NCBI GenBank assembly: GCA_030691985.1
Contig: JAUYDB010000013.1
Coordinates: 1-5,353, forward strand
From: Candidatus Omnitrophota bacterium
Lineage (GTDB): Bacteria; Omnitrophota; Gorgyraeia; 2-01-FULL-45-10
Reading direction: 5' to 3'
Length of the DNA stretch: 5,353 nucleotides
In this document: piece by piece, positions 1 to 4,564 of the stretch
How positions within the stretch are numbered: position 1 is the first letter of the stretch
How the letters are laid out: each line of letters starts with the position of its first letter
Translations under genes and position numbers: made by a program
Notes under the pieces: model-generated
What the model was told of the DNA's origin: nothing
The model's database searches: none
The model's input: the letters and a program-made list of their open reading frames with translations, nothing else

Positions 1-49
1 TAGACGCGCTGGGTCAGACCCCATTTTCCAGGCCCCATTTTTCTGGCCC
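1..49. repeat. REP-like palindromic repeat unit (GGGTCAGACCCC type) with flanking GGCCCCATTTTT module
   Basis: Positions 11-22 read GGGTCAGACCCC, a small near-palindrome (GGGTC-A-GACCC) followed by ATTTTCC. Positions 1-29 match 4503-4531 in 28 of 29 bases in the same orientation, which shows that a defined dispersed unit begins with TAGACGCG. Immediately downstream, CCAG (28-31) and CTGG (43-46) can pair around GCCCCATTTTT, a module that recurs in part at 564-577. The window starts inside or at the edge of this element, so its left boundary is unknown. Units of this kind are often mobilised by REP-associated Y1 tyrosine transposases; no such gene is visible here, so that link is inference. 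Confidence 0.7.
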
Positions 50-57
50 GGTTAAAC

Positions 58-99
58 ATGAAAAAGCAAGCTGTCATAGCTTGTCTTTAGCGTTTTCAT
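58..99. repeat. Nested inverted repeat (stem-loop) in the non-coding left region
   Basis: An outer stem ATGAAAA (58-64) / TTTTCAT (93-99) encloses an inner perfect 6-bp hairpin CAAGCT (67-72) / AGCTTG (78-83) with loop GTCAT. The inner stem is followed by TCTTT, too short a T-run for a confident terminator. It may be the 3' end of an upstream transcript or part of the repeat element at the window start. I see no gene here. Confidence 0.35.
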
Positions 100-161
100 A
101 GTGTATCTTTAAAGAGGATAGGTGACCTTCACGGATTAGGAGAAGAAGGTTGCCCTCTTCG

Positions 162-182
162 CCCGCCACCTTTGGTGGCGGG
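162..182. repeat. Perfect GC-rich inverted repeat (9-bp stem, TTT loop)
   Basis: CCCGCCACC (162-170) pairs perfectly with GGTGGCGGG (174-182) around a three-base TTT loop. A second weaker hairpin, ACCTTC (125-130) / GAAGGT (145-150), lies just upstream. No T-run follows, so it is not an intrinsic terminator by itself. It could be a domain of a structured leader or small RNA ending at the terminator at 216-254, or another dispersed palindromic repeat. The sequence alone does not decide between these. Confidence 0.55.
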
Positions 183-215
183 AGTTTCGGAGAGATTGGC
201 GCCGACAGACAAATA

Positions 216-254
216 GAAGCCCCGAGTCTTAGACCGGGGAGCTTCATTTTTTTT
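216..254 (+). terminator. Rho-independent terminator
   Basis: GAAG (216-219) pairs with CTTC (242-245), CCCCG (220-224) with CGGGG (235-239), and GTC (226-228) with GAC (232-234) across a TTA loop, with small bulges (A225, A240-G241). The stem is followed by A and eight consecutive Ts (247-254). This is a classic strong intrinsic terminator on the + strand. It would end a transcript from the left, or an RNA encoded in about 60-245, and it precedes the small ORF at 298. A riboswitch or attenuator role for that ORF is possible, but I recognise no aptamer. Confidence 0.8.
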
Positions 255-297
255 GTGTACATAGTAAAAATTTTTAAAAACTGTGCGGAGGTGACAG

Positions 298-480
298 ATG
301 AAATGTCAATTTTGCAATAAGAATATAGATGAGATTGATTGTTCGTGTAAGATGTGCACAATCTGCGGCTGGGTGCCCGATGTCGGCGAGCTTAAAGTCG
401 GGGAAAATATAGAGAAAACTCCGGGCCCCATGGAAAACGGGCAGATTCCGTCAAAAACCGTTGCCGCAGGAGGGACATAA
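298..480 (+). CDS. Small Cys-rich putative metal-binding protein, 60 aa, unknown function
   Basis: ATG at 298 follows a near-perfect Shine-Dalgarno GGAGGTGA (287-294), five bases after GGAGGT, which supports a truly translated small gene. The first 25 residues hold six cysteines, C3-x2-C6 and C15-x-C17-x2-C20-x2-C23-G-W. This is a spacing typical of zinc-ribbon or rubredoxin-like knuckles, so Zn or Fe binding is a reasonable inference. The C-terminal half (about 26-60) is Pro/Gly rich, without cysteines, and probably disordered. No signal peptide or membrane segment is visible. A terminator precedes it (216-254) and a second hairpin with a T-run follows within 20 bp (496-556), so it is probably transcribed on its own and not as part of the biotin operon. 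I do not recognise the family. Possible roles are a small regulatory zinc finger or a metal carrier; neither can be chosen from sequence alone. Confidence 0.6.
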   Translation: MKCQFCNKNIDEIDCSCKMCTICGWVPDVGELKVGENIEKTPGPMENGQIPSKTVAAGGT

Positions 481-495
481 ATTTGATCCGTGTGG

Positions 496-556
496 AAAAA
501 TGGGGACAGTCCCGATCGGCTGAAATAGGCGCTTTTGGGACAGTCCCCATTTTTTT
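496..556. repeat. Inverted pair of GGGACAGTCCC repeat units; also resembles a bidirectional intrinsic terminator
   Basis: AAAAATGGGGAC (496-507) pairs perfectly with GTCCCCATTTTT (543-554), and GTCCC (509-513) with GGGAC (537-541), with one A/A mismatch. That gives 17 of 18 pairs around a 23-nt loop. Each arm also carries its own mini-palindrome GGGAC-A-GTCCC. The hairpin ends in seven Ts (550-556) on the + strand and in five As on the 5' side, so either transcription direction would meet a GC stem followed by U. It lies between the small ORF (stop 478-480) and the bioB promoter region and so may insulate them. The architecture parallels the GGGTC-A-GACCC units near 1-29 and 4400-4531. Confidence 0.75.
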
Positions 557-563
557 GGCAAGC

Positions 564-577
564 GGCCCCATTTTTTT
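564..577. repeat. Partial GGCCCCATTTTTTT repeat remnant
   Basis: GGCCCCA followed by seven Ts repeats the module seen at 31-41 and resembles the right half of the GGGACAGTCCCCATTTTTTT unit ending just upstream at 556. It looks like a decayed third half-unit abutting the bioB promoter. No pairing partner is evident nearby. Confidence 0.45.
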
Positions 578-578
578 A

Positions 579-605
579 TTGCAAATGTAAACCCAATGCT
601 ATAGT
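579..605 (+). promoter_or_regulatory. Candidate sigma-70 promoter of bioB
   Basis: TTGCAA (579-584) is a 4/6 match to the -35 consensus, and TATAGT (600-605) a 5/6 match to the -10, but the spacing is only 15 bp. An overlapping -10 alternative, TAGTAT (602-607), would give 17 bp. The exact hexamers are uncertain. The location is supported because the putative -10 falls between the two half-sites of the BirA-like dyad, the arrangement that lets a repressor occlude RNA polymerase. Confidence 0.4.
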
Positions 606-616
606 ATAGTTTACAA
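585..616. promoter_or_regulatory. BirA operator (biotin repressor binding site)
   Basis: The left half-site ATGTAAACC (585-593) and right half-site AGTTTACAA (608-616) each match the published BirA signal TTGTAAACC...GGTTTACAA at 8 of 9 positions. They are separated by 14 bp, within the 14-16 bp known for this operator. The inner TGTAAAC/GTTTACA arms are perfectly inverted. The site lies 16 bp upstream of the bioB start and overlaps the candidate promoter. This implies repression by a BirA protein with an N-terminal helix-turn-helix when biotinyl-AMP is abundant. No second copy is visible ahead of the bioH-like gene or bioD. Confidence 0.85.
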
Positions 617-632
617 ACATTAAGGAGCTGTT

Positions 633-1550
633 ATGGATAGGCAGGAGGCGTATTCGCTTATTAAAAAACCTTTGGCGGAACTGATATCGCTCGCCGATAG
701 AATCAGGAAGGAAAAGGCCGGAGACAGGATAGAGTTGTGCAGCATAATGAACGCGAAATCCGGCCTGTGCGGCGAGGATTGTAAATTTTGCGCCCAATCG
801 CGCCGCTACGCCACGGGTGTATCGGAATATCCCGTTAAAAATAAAGGTGAAATTCTTGAAGCGGCGAGGCGCGCCAAAGACATAGGGGCGGAGAGGTTCG
901 ATATCGTGACGAGCGGGAACCGGCTCTCGAAAGAGGAGATCGGGAAAATAGCCGATGCGATAGCCGAGATAAAGAGCCGCGTTGGAATAAAGATGTGCGC
1001 CTCTCTCGGCAGGCTCGATGAAGAAGATCTCTGCCTGCTTAAACGCGCCGGCCTTGGGCGGTATCACCATAATATCGAGACTGCGCCGGGCTGGTTTCGA
1101 GAAATAACGACTACGCACAGTTTTGAGGACAGGATAGGGACGATAGAAAAGGCGTTGAGGGCGGGTTTGGAGGTCTGCAGCGGAGGGATAATAGGCCTCG
1201 GCGAATCGTGGTCCGACAGGATAGACATGGCGCTCGTCCTCAAAGAACTGGATGTGGCATCCGTCCCAATTAACATCCTTGTCCCGATAAAGGGGACGCC
1301 CATGGAGGGCATGGGCGCTTTTTCACCGTTGGACGCGATAAAGACGATAGCCATTTTCAGGATCATATTGGGGGATAAGATTATAAAGCTGGCCGCTGGC
1401 AGGGAGTCCGTATTGAAAGGGTTTCAGGCCATGGCATTCATGGCGGGCGCGAACGGCATGCTCATCGGGGGTTATCTGACGCTTAAGGGCAGGCCCGTCG
1501 AGGAAGATTGGGATCTGGTCCGGGAGATAAAAAAGGCATGGAATACATAG
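633..1550 (+). CDS. bioB: Biotin synthase BioB (radical SAM)
   Basis: BioB inserts sulfur into dethiobiotin, the last step of biotin synthesis. The 305-aa protein is of family length. The radical-SAM motif C46-x3-C50-x2-C53 sits in a typical SGLCGEDCKFCAQS context and binds the [4Fe-4S]/SAM cluster. Other conserved blocks are C122 (KMCASLG, equivalent to E. coli C128), YHHNIET (144-150), C182 in VCSGGIIGLGE (E. coli C188), VPINILVPIKGTP (211-223) and AAGRE with R257 (E. coli R260). The E. coli C97 position is D90 (ERFDIVTSG), while an extra cysteine, C36, lies on the first barrel strand. This fits the Type II BioB of anaerobes that use an auxiliary [4Fe-5S] cluster; the exact ligands here are inferred. 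ATG 633 has the SD AAGGAG (622-627) five bases upstream. It is the first gene of the cluster, behind a BirA operator, and overlaps bioF by 13 nt. Confidence 0.97.
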   Translation: MDRQEAYSLIKKPLAELISLADRIRKEKAGDRIELCSIMNAKSGLCGEDCKFCAQSRRYATGVSEYPVKNKGEILEAARRAKDIGAERFDIVTSGNRLSKEEIGKIADAIAEIKSRVGIKMCASLGRLDEEDLCLLKRAGLGRYHHNIETAPGWFREITTTHSFEDRIGTIEKALRAGLEVCSGGIIGLGESWSDRIDMALVLKELDVASVPINILVPIKGTPMEGMGAFSPLDAIKTIAIFRIILGDKIIKLAAGRESVLKGFQAMAFMAGANGMLIGGYLTLKGRPVEEDWDLVREIKKAWNT

Positions 1551-2689
1551 AGGAATTTCTAAAGAAGAGAGGCGAAGAAGGTATCTTGCGGTCCCTCATG
1601 CCCGCATCTCGCCGGGTAAACGGCAAGATTTGGCTTGGTGAAAGAAAATATATCGACCTCTCCTCAAACGATTATCTTGGCTTGTCAAGCCATCCCCGCC
1701 TCATCGCTGCGTCGAGAAAGGCCCTGGCAGAACATGGCGCAAGCGCCTCGGCCTCGCGGTTGTTGAGCGGCGACCTTGAAATAAATCACAAACTTGAAGA
1801 AGCAACCGCGAAATTTAAAAATAAGGAAAGCGCCCTCGTGTTCAATTCCGGCTACCAGGCCAACATCGGGATAATAAGCGCCCTGTGCGGAAGCGAAGAC
1901 GCGATATTCTGCGACCGCTTAAGCCACGCCAGCATAATCGACGGGATCTTATTGTCCGGCGCCAGGATATTCCGGTTCAGGCATAATGACGCAGATCACC
2001 TGAAGGCCTTAATCGGCAGAGAGCGGTCAAAATTCACCAATGTCCTCATAATTACCGAGACGATATTCAGCATGGATGGCGACAGGTCGGATCTGAAAGC
2101 GATCGTCGACATAAAGGAAAGATTTAATTGCCGGCTTATGGTTGATGAGGCTCACGCGACCGGCATATACGGCGAAAACGGCTCCGGCATTGTCGAGGAG
2201 GACAAGCTGTCGGAAAGGGTGGACTTCATAATGGGCACATTCGGTAAAGCGCTGGGGAGTTTCGGCGCCTACCTTGCCGCGTCAAAAAGTTATTGCGATT
2301 ATCTTGTGAATAGATGCAGAAGCTTCATATACTCTACCGCCCTCCCTCCCGCCGTGATAGCGGCGAGCCTGGCCGGCATCAGTTTGGTGAAGGAAGAGCC
2401 CTTTCGCAGGCAGGGGCTCTTAAAATCGGCGGAATATTTGCGAAGGCGCTTGAAGGCCAAGGGCTTCGATGTCAGGGGCTCTTCTCAGATAGTCCCTGTT
2501 ATAACGGGCGATAATTCAAAGACCGTAAAATTCGCGCAAACCTTGAGAGAGAAGGGGTATTGGGTTTTACCCATAAGGCCCCCCACTGTTCCTGAGGGCG
2601 AGGGCCGATTAAGGTTTTCACTGACATTCGACCACGGCATGGCGGTCGTGGAGAAGTTGTTAGATGACATGTCGGAGATCGTAGATTGA
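1538..2689 (+). CDS. bioF: 8-amino-7-oxononanoate synthase BioF
   Basis: This PLP-dependent enzyme condenses pimeloyl-ACP (or -CoA) with L-alanine to give KAPA. The frame is open upstream to a TTG at 1508. ATG 1538 is preferred because it yields a family-typical N-terminus (MEYIEEFLKKRGEEGILRSL) and 383 aa, and produces a 13-nt overlap with bioB that suggests translational coupling; the SD is weak (GGGAG at 1522-1526). Family landmarks in order are SNDYLGL (43-49), SRLLSG (73-78), FNSGYQANIG (102-111), H130 of DRLSHAS stacking on PLP, ETIFSMDGD (174-182), D203 and H206 in VDEAHATG, Schiff-base K237 in GTFGKALGSFGAY, RSFIYSTALPPA, and a C-terminal RLRFSLT. No disruption is seen. It is a member of the alpha-oxoamine synthases; BioF rather than KBL is supported by the biotin neighbourhood. 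Confidence 0.96.
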   Translation: MEYIEEFLKKRGEEGILRSLMPASRRVNGKIWLGERKYIDLSSNDYLGLSSHPRLIAASRKALAEHGASASASRLLSGDLEINHKLEEATAKFKNKESALVFNSGYQANIGIISALCGSEDAIFCDRLSHASIIDGILLSGARIFRFRHNDADHLKALIGRERSKFTNVLIITETIFSMDGDRSDLKAIVDIKERFNCRLMVDEAHATGIYGENGSGIVEEDKLSERVDFIMGTFGKALGSFGAYLAASKSYCDYLVNRCRSFIYSTALPPAVIAASLAGISLVKEEPFRRQGLLKSAEYLRRRLKAKGFDVRGSSQIVPVITGDNSKTVKFAQTLREKGYWVLPIRPPTVPEGEGRLRFSLTFDHGMAVVEKLLDDMSEIVD

Positions 2690-2702
2690 GTCAGAAAACA
2701 AG

Positions 2703-2782
2703 TTTAGCGTTTAGCGGATAGCGTATAGCGTTTAAGAAAATATAAAAAACTATCCGCTAAACGCTATCCGCTATACGCTAAA
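2703..2782. repeat. Large inverted repeat built of TAGCGNN heptamers
   Basis: The left arm holds four tandem heptamers, TAGCGTT-TAGCGGA-TAGCGTA-TAGCGTT (2705-2732). The right arm carries four more on the opposite strand. The arms 2703-2734 and 2751-2782 are complementary at 28 of 32 positions around a 16-nt A-rich loop (2735-2750), giving a very long hairpin or cruciform. It fills most of the 125-bp gap between bioF and the esterase gene. There is no 3' T-run, so it is not a standard terminator. It could stabilise bioBF mRNA or reduce read-through, or simply be an inserted repeat. The heptamer order suggests both tandem-repeat turnover and palindrome formation. Confidence 0.85.
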
Positions 2783-2814
2783 AAGCGTCGTATAACCGCT
2801 ACTATAACGAGGCG

Positions 2815-3603
2815 ATGTCTCAATTCCGATTCATAGACAGGGGCTATGAAGATTCAATGCTCCTTATCCCCGGCTGGGCCGCCGATTCGGGGATATTTGA
2901 GCCGTTGGACCTCCCCTTCAACTATTTTTTGCCGGAAAACATATCACCGCTGATCTTTGACGAGGAATTCATTAAATCGGCGGATGAATTCATTGCTGCT
3001 AGAATTAGCCGTCATTGCGAGGATGCGAAGCATCCGAAGCAATCTAAAAGAGATTGCTTCGTCGGCCTTCGGCCTCCTCGCAATGACGGGTTGAAAACTC
3101 CGGGGCTTCATCTCTTCGGTTGGTCGATGGGCGGATTTATCGCCGCTCATCTTGCGGCGAAATATACGACGATGTTTAAAAGCGTGACGCTCGTAAGCGT
3201 GAGGCGAAGATATGAAAAGAAAGTGATCGAGAAGATAAAAGGCAATATAAGAAGGAACGCGAGGGCATATCTTTATAAATTCTACGAAGGCCTATTCTCC
3301 GAGAGCGAAGAGGGAAATAGAAGATGGTTTAAGGCGAAATTATTGGAAAGATATACGACTGAAATGAGTGAGCAGGTTTTATTGGAAGGCCTGGATTATC
3401 TTTCGCGGACAGAGCTGGAATGCGACGGGCTGGCAAGGCCCGGCATCATGTTCATTCATGGCGATGCCGATCCTATAGCGCCGATAGAAGAGGCAAAGGC
3501 GGTGAGGGAAGGCCTGCCTCAGGCGAAGTTCTTCTCTATAAATGGCGCTTGCCACCTTCCGTTTCTCAGAAAGGAATTTGCCGACAGGTTTTCGAATGAA
3601 TAA
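2815..3603 (+). CDS. bioH: BioH/BioG-like pimeloyl-ACP methyl ester esterase (alpha/beta hydrolase) with in-frame repeat insertion
   Basis: The enzyme probably hydrolyses pimeloyl-ACP methyl ester, releasing pimeloyl-ACP for BioF. That role is inferred from its fold and its position between bioF and bioC. Visible features are an oxyanion-hole segment LLIPGWAADS (16-25), nucleophile elbow GWSMGG with S104, an alpha-helical cap (about 130-200), acid D219 in HGDADPIAP, and H247 in GACHLPF. Residues 66-92 (RHCEDAK...RNDG) are encoded by an 81-bp palindromic element. Without them the protein would be 235 aa, close to family size, and the insertion falls in the loop between a helix and the strand leading to S104. 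The ATG at 2815 has GAGG only two bases upstream, so the start is moderately certain; M15 is the next in-frame candidate but would remove the first strand. The 3' end overlaps bioC by 8 nt. Non-orthologous esterases (BioG, BioK, BioJ, BioV) fill this slot elsewhere, so the exact family name is less certain than the reaction. Confidence 0.85.
   Translation: MSQFRFIDRGYEDSMLLIPGWAADSGIFEPLDLPFNYFLPENISPLIFDEEFIKSADEFIAARISRHCEDAKHPKQSKRDCFVGLRPPRNDGLKTPGLHLFGWSMGGFIAAHLAAKYTTMFKSVTLVSVRRRYEKKVIEKIKGNIRRNARAYLYKFYEGLFSESEEGNRRWFKAKLLERYTTEMSEQVLLEGLDYLSRTELECDGLARPGIMFIHGDADPIAPIEEAKAVREGLPQAKFFSINGACHLPFLRKEFADRFSNE
3009..3089. repeat. 81-bp palindromic dispersed-type repeat inserted in frame within the esterase gene
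   Basis: A perfect 15-bp outer inverted repeat, CCGTCATTGCGAGGA (3009-3023) / TCCTCGCAATGACGG (3075-3089), encloses a perfect 11-bp stem CGAAGCAATCT (3035-3045) / AGATTGCTTCG (3051-3061). There are also two mini-hairpins, GATGC-GAA-GCATC (3022-3034) and GGCC-TTC-GGCC (3064-3074), giving a cloverleaf-like fold. The ATTGCGAGG...CCTCGCAATGACG ends are those of a palindromic repeat I recall from intergenic regions of many uncultured bacteria. Its length is 27 codons with no stop in the host frame, so the host ORF stays open. No clear target-site duplication is visible. Confidence 0.88.
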
Positions 3604-4363
3604 GAAGCAATTGGCGAGGAATTTCTCGAGGTGCGCGCCTGTCTATGATAAATACGCGAACATACAGGCGTTCGCGGCTATGGAGCTGATACGGGAGCTT
3701 CCATGCGGCGATTGTAAACGCATCCTCGAGATAGGGTGCGGCACAGGCAGTTACACGCGGCTGTTGAGAGAGCGCTTTAAACACGCCGCGATCGAATCGG
3801 TGGACATAGCCGAGAAGATGGTGGAACTGGCCCGGCAAAAATTGAAGGATAGTGAAGTAAAGTTTTCCGTGGAGGACGCCGAAAAGATGAAACTCGACAG
3901 CGGGTACGATCTTGTTACTTCGAACGCCGCCATTCAATGGTTCGAATCCCCGGGGAAAGCGATACGCTCATACAGAAAGGCGTTGAACAGCGGCGGCATC
4001 CTCGCTTTTTCGGTTTTTGGGCCGTTAACGTTCAAAGAGTTGGGAAACGCCCTGGGAAGAGTTATGACCGGACACGGCCTTTCTGTGGCCTCACGCGGTT
4101 TTTTGAGCAAAGAGGCTTTAGAAAAGATGCTGGCGAAGTTTTTTAGAAAAGTTTCTGTAAGAGAGGCGCTCATAAAAGAAGAATTACCCTGCCTGGCCGG
4201 GCTTTTAGAAAAGATAAAATATACAGGCGTCCGCGGCCTTTCCTTAAATAGCCATTTCGTATGGAGCCGAAGGCTTTTGAGAATAATAGAGGATGCTTAT
4301 AAGAAAGAATACGGTCGCATCATTGCCACCTACCAGGTATTCTTATGCAAAGCCATAATATGA
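3596..4363 (+). CDS. bioC: Malonyl-ACP O-methyltransferase BioC
   Basis: BioC methylates the free carboxyl of malonyl-ACP with SAM, disguising it for two rounds of fatty-acid elongation toward pimelate. ATG 3596 is chosen over an upstream in-frame ATG (3542). It gives the classic BioC start, RNFSRCAPVYDKYANIQ (8-24), and an 8-nt overlap with the esterase stop; a weak AGGT (3586-3589) lies six bases upstream. The 255-aa product has SAM motif I ILEIGCGTG (43-51), acidic D70 after motif I (VDIAEKM), D94 in VEDAEKM, the BioC-specific DLVTSNAAIQWF (105-116), AFSVFGPLTFKEL, KYTGVRG and a terminal ATYQVFLCKA. These signatures separate it from generic methyltransferases. It is coupled to the esterase gene, whose product acts later on the same methyl ester. 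A repeat-rich gap follows. Confidence 0.95.
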   Translation: MNKKQLARNFSRCAPVYDKYANIQAFAAMELIRELPCGDCKRILEIGCGTGSYTRLLRERFKHAAIESVDIAEKMVELARQKLKDSEVKFSVEDAEKMKLDSGYDLVTSNAAIQWFESPGKAIRSYRKALNSGGILAFSVFGPLTFKELGNALGRVMTGHGLSVASRGFLSKEALEKMLAKFFRKVSVREALIKEELPCLAGLLEKIKYTGVRGLSLNSHFVWSRRLLRIIEDAYKKEYGRIIATYQVFLCKAII

Positions 4364-4380
4364 GTAATAGATCAGAGTTT

Positions 4381-4424
4381 TAATAGACGGTGATAAAAAG
4401 GGGTCTGACCCAACACGTCTATTA
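4381..4424. repeat. REP-like unit B (GGGTC-A-GACCC family, minus orientation)
   Basis: TAATAGACG (4381-4389) and CGTCTATTA (4416-4424) form a perfect 9-bp inverted repeat enclosing AAAAAGGGGTCTGACCC (4395-4411). On the minus strand it reads TAATAGACGTGTTGGGTCAGACCCC, matching the unit at 4501-4531 and 1-29. It starts 17 bp after the bioC stop, so it lies at the 3' end of the bioC transcript. Confidence 0.8.
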
Positions 4425-4433
4425 TGCGGTGGA

Positions 4434-4490
4434 TGGGTCTGACCCCTTTTTACAGATAGCTTGCTATGCCAAAAAATGAGGTCAGACCCA
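4434..4490. repeat. REP-like inverted pair C/D forming a long hairpin
   Basis: TGGGTCTGACCCCTTTTT (4434-4451) pairs with the arm AAAAATGAGGTCAGACCCA up to 4490, with 16 of 18 positions complementary. A further ATAGC-TT-GCTAT palindrome (4456-4467) lies in the loop. The two arms are oppositely oriented copies of the GGGTCAGACCC core, the arrangement of a BIME (paired REP units). The right arm has a C-to-T type change in the core (GAGGTC), so this copy has begun to diverge. Confidence 0.78.
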
Positions 4491-4498
4491 TTCAATAA

Positions 4499-4531
4499 GC
4501 AATAGACGCGTTGGGTCAGACCCCATTTTCC
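4499..4531. repeat. REP-like unit E (GGGTCAGACCCC family, plus orientation)
   Basis: It contains AATAGACGCG followed by TTGGGTCAGACCCCATTTTCC. It is identical to 1-29 over 28 of 29 bases, and matches the reverse complement of 4395-4424 in its left part. It ends about 33 bp before the bioD start, so it replaces what would normally be a short operon spacer. Confidence 0.8.
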
Positions 4532-4564
4532 TGACGAAGCTCTTATAACTGGGCTATTACTAAT

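Noticed and set aside
187..215. Glycine-riboswitch-like fragment (CGGAGAG ... GCCGA)
   Set aside because: The required downstream CTCTCAGGCAAAA-type segment and the conserved junction are missing, so the resemblance is probably chance.
74..361. 95-codon minus-strand ORF
   Set aside because: It runs through the terminator stem, the inverted repeat and the strong RBS of the 298-480 gene, and its product shows no recognisable motif.
576..1118. 180-codon minus-strand ORF overlapping bioB
   Set aside because: It is antisense to the unmistakable bioB coding sequence and shows no family signature.
1508..1537. Upstream TTG start for bioF
   Set aside because: It would add ten residues unlike the family N-terminus and extend the overlap with bioB; ATG 1538 fits better.
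2703..2782. CRISPR array
   Set aside because: The units are 7-bp heptamers in tandem and inverted order, with no 25-40 bp repeat and no spacers.
3009..3089. tRNA-like cloverleaf
   Set aside because: The fold has a 15-bp closing stem and lacks a TTCGA loop, a proper anticodon loop and a CCA end; it lies within a coding gene and matches a palindromic repeat.
2944..3150. Minus-strand ORF containing IARRPKADEAIS
   Set aside because: The peptide is the typical reverse translation of the palindromic repeat; the rest is antisense to the esterase gene.
3542..3595. Upstream ATG start for bioC
   Set aside because: It would add 18 residues read from the 3' end of the esterase gene; ATG 3596 gives the canonical BioC N-terminus and an 8-nt overlap.
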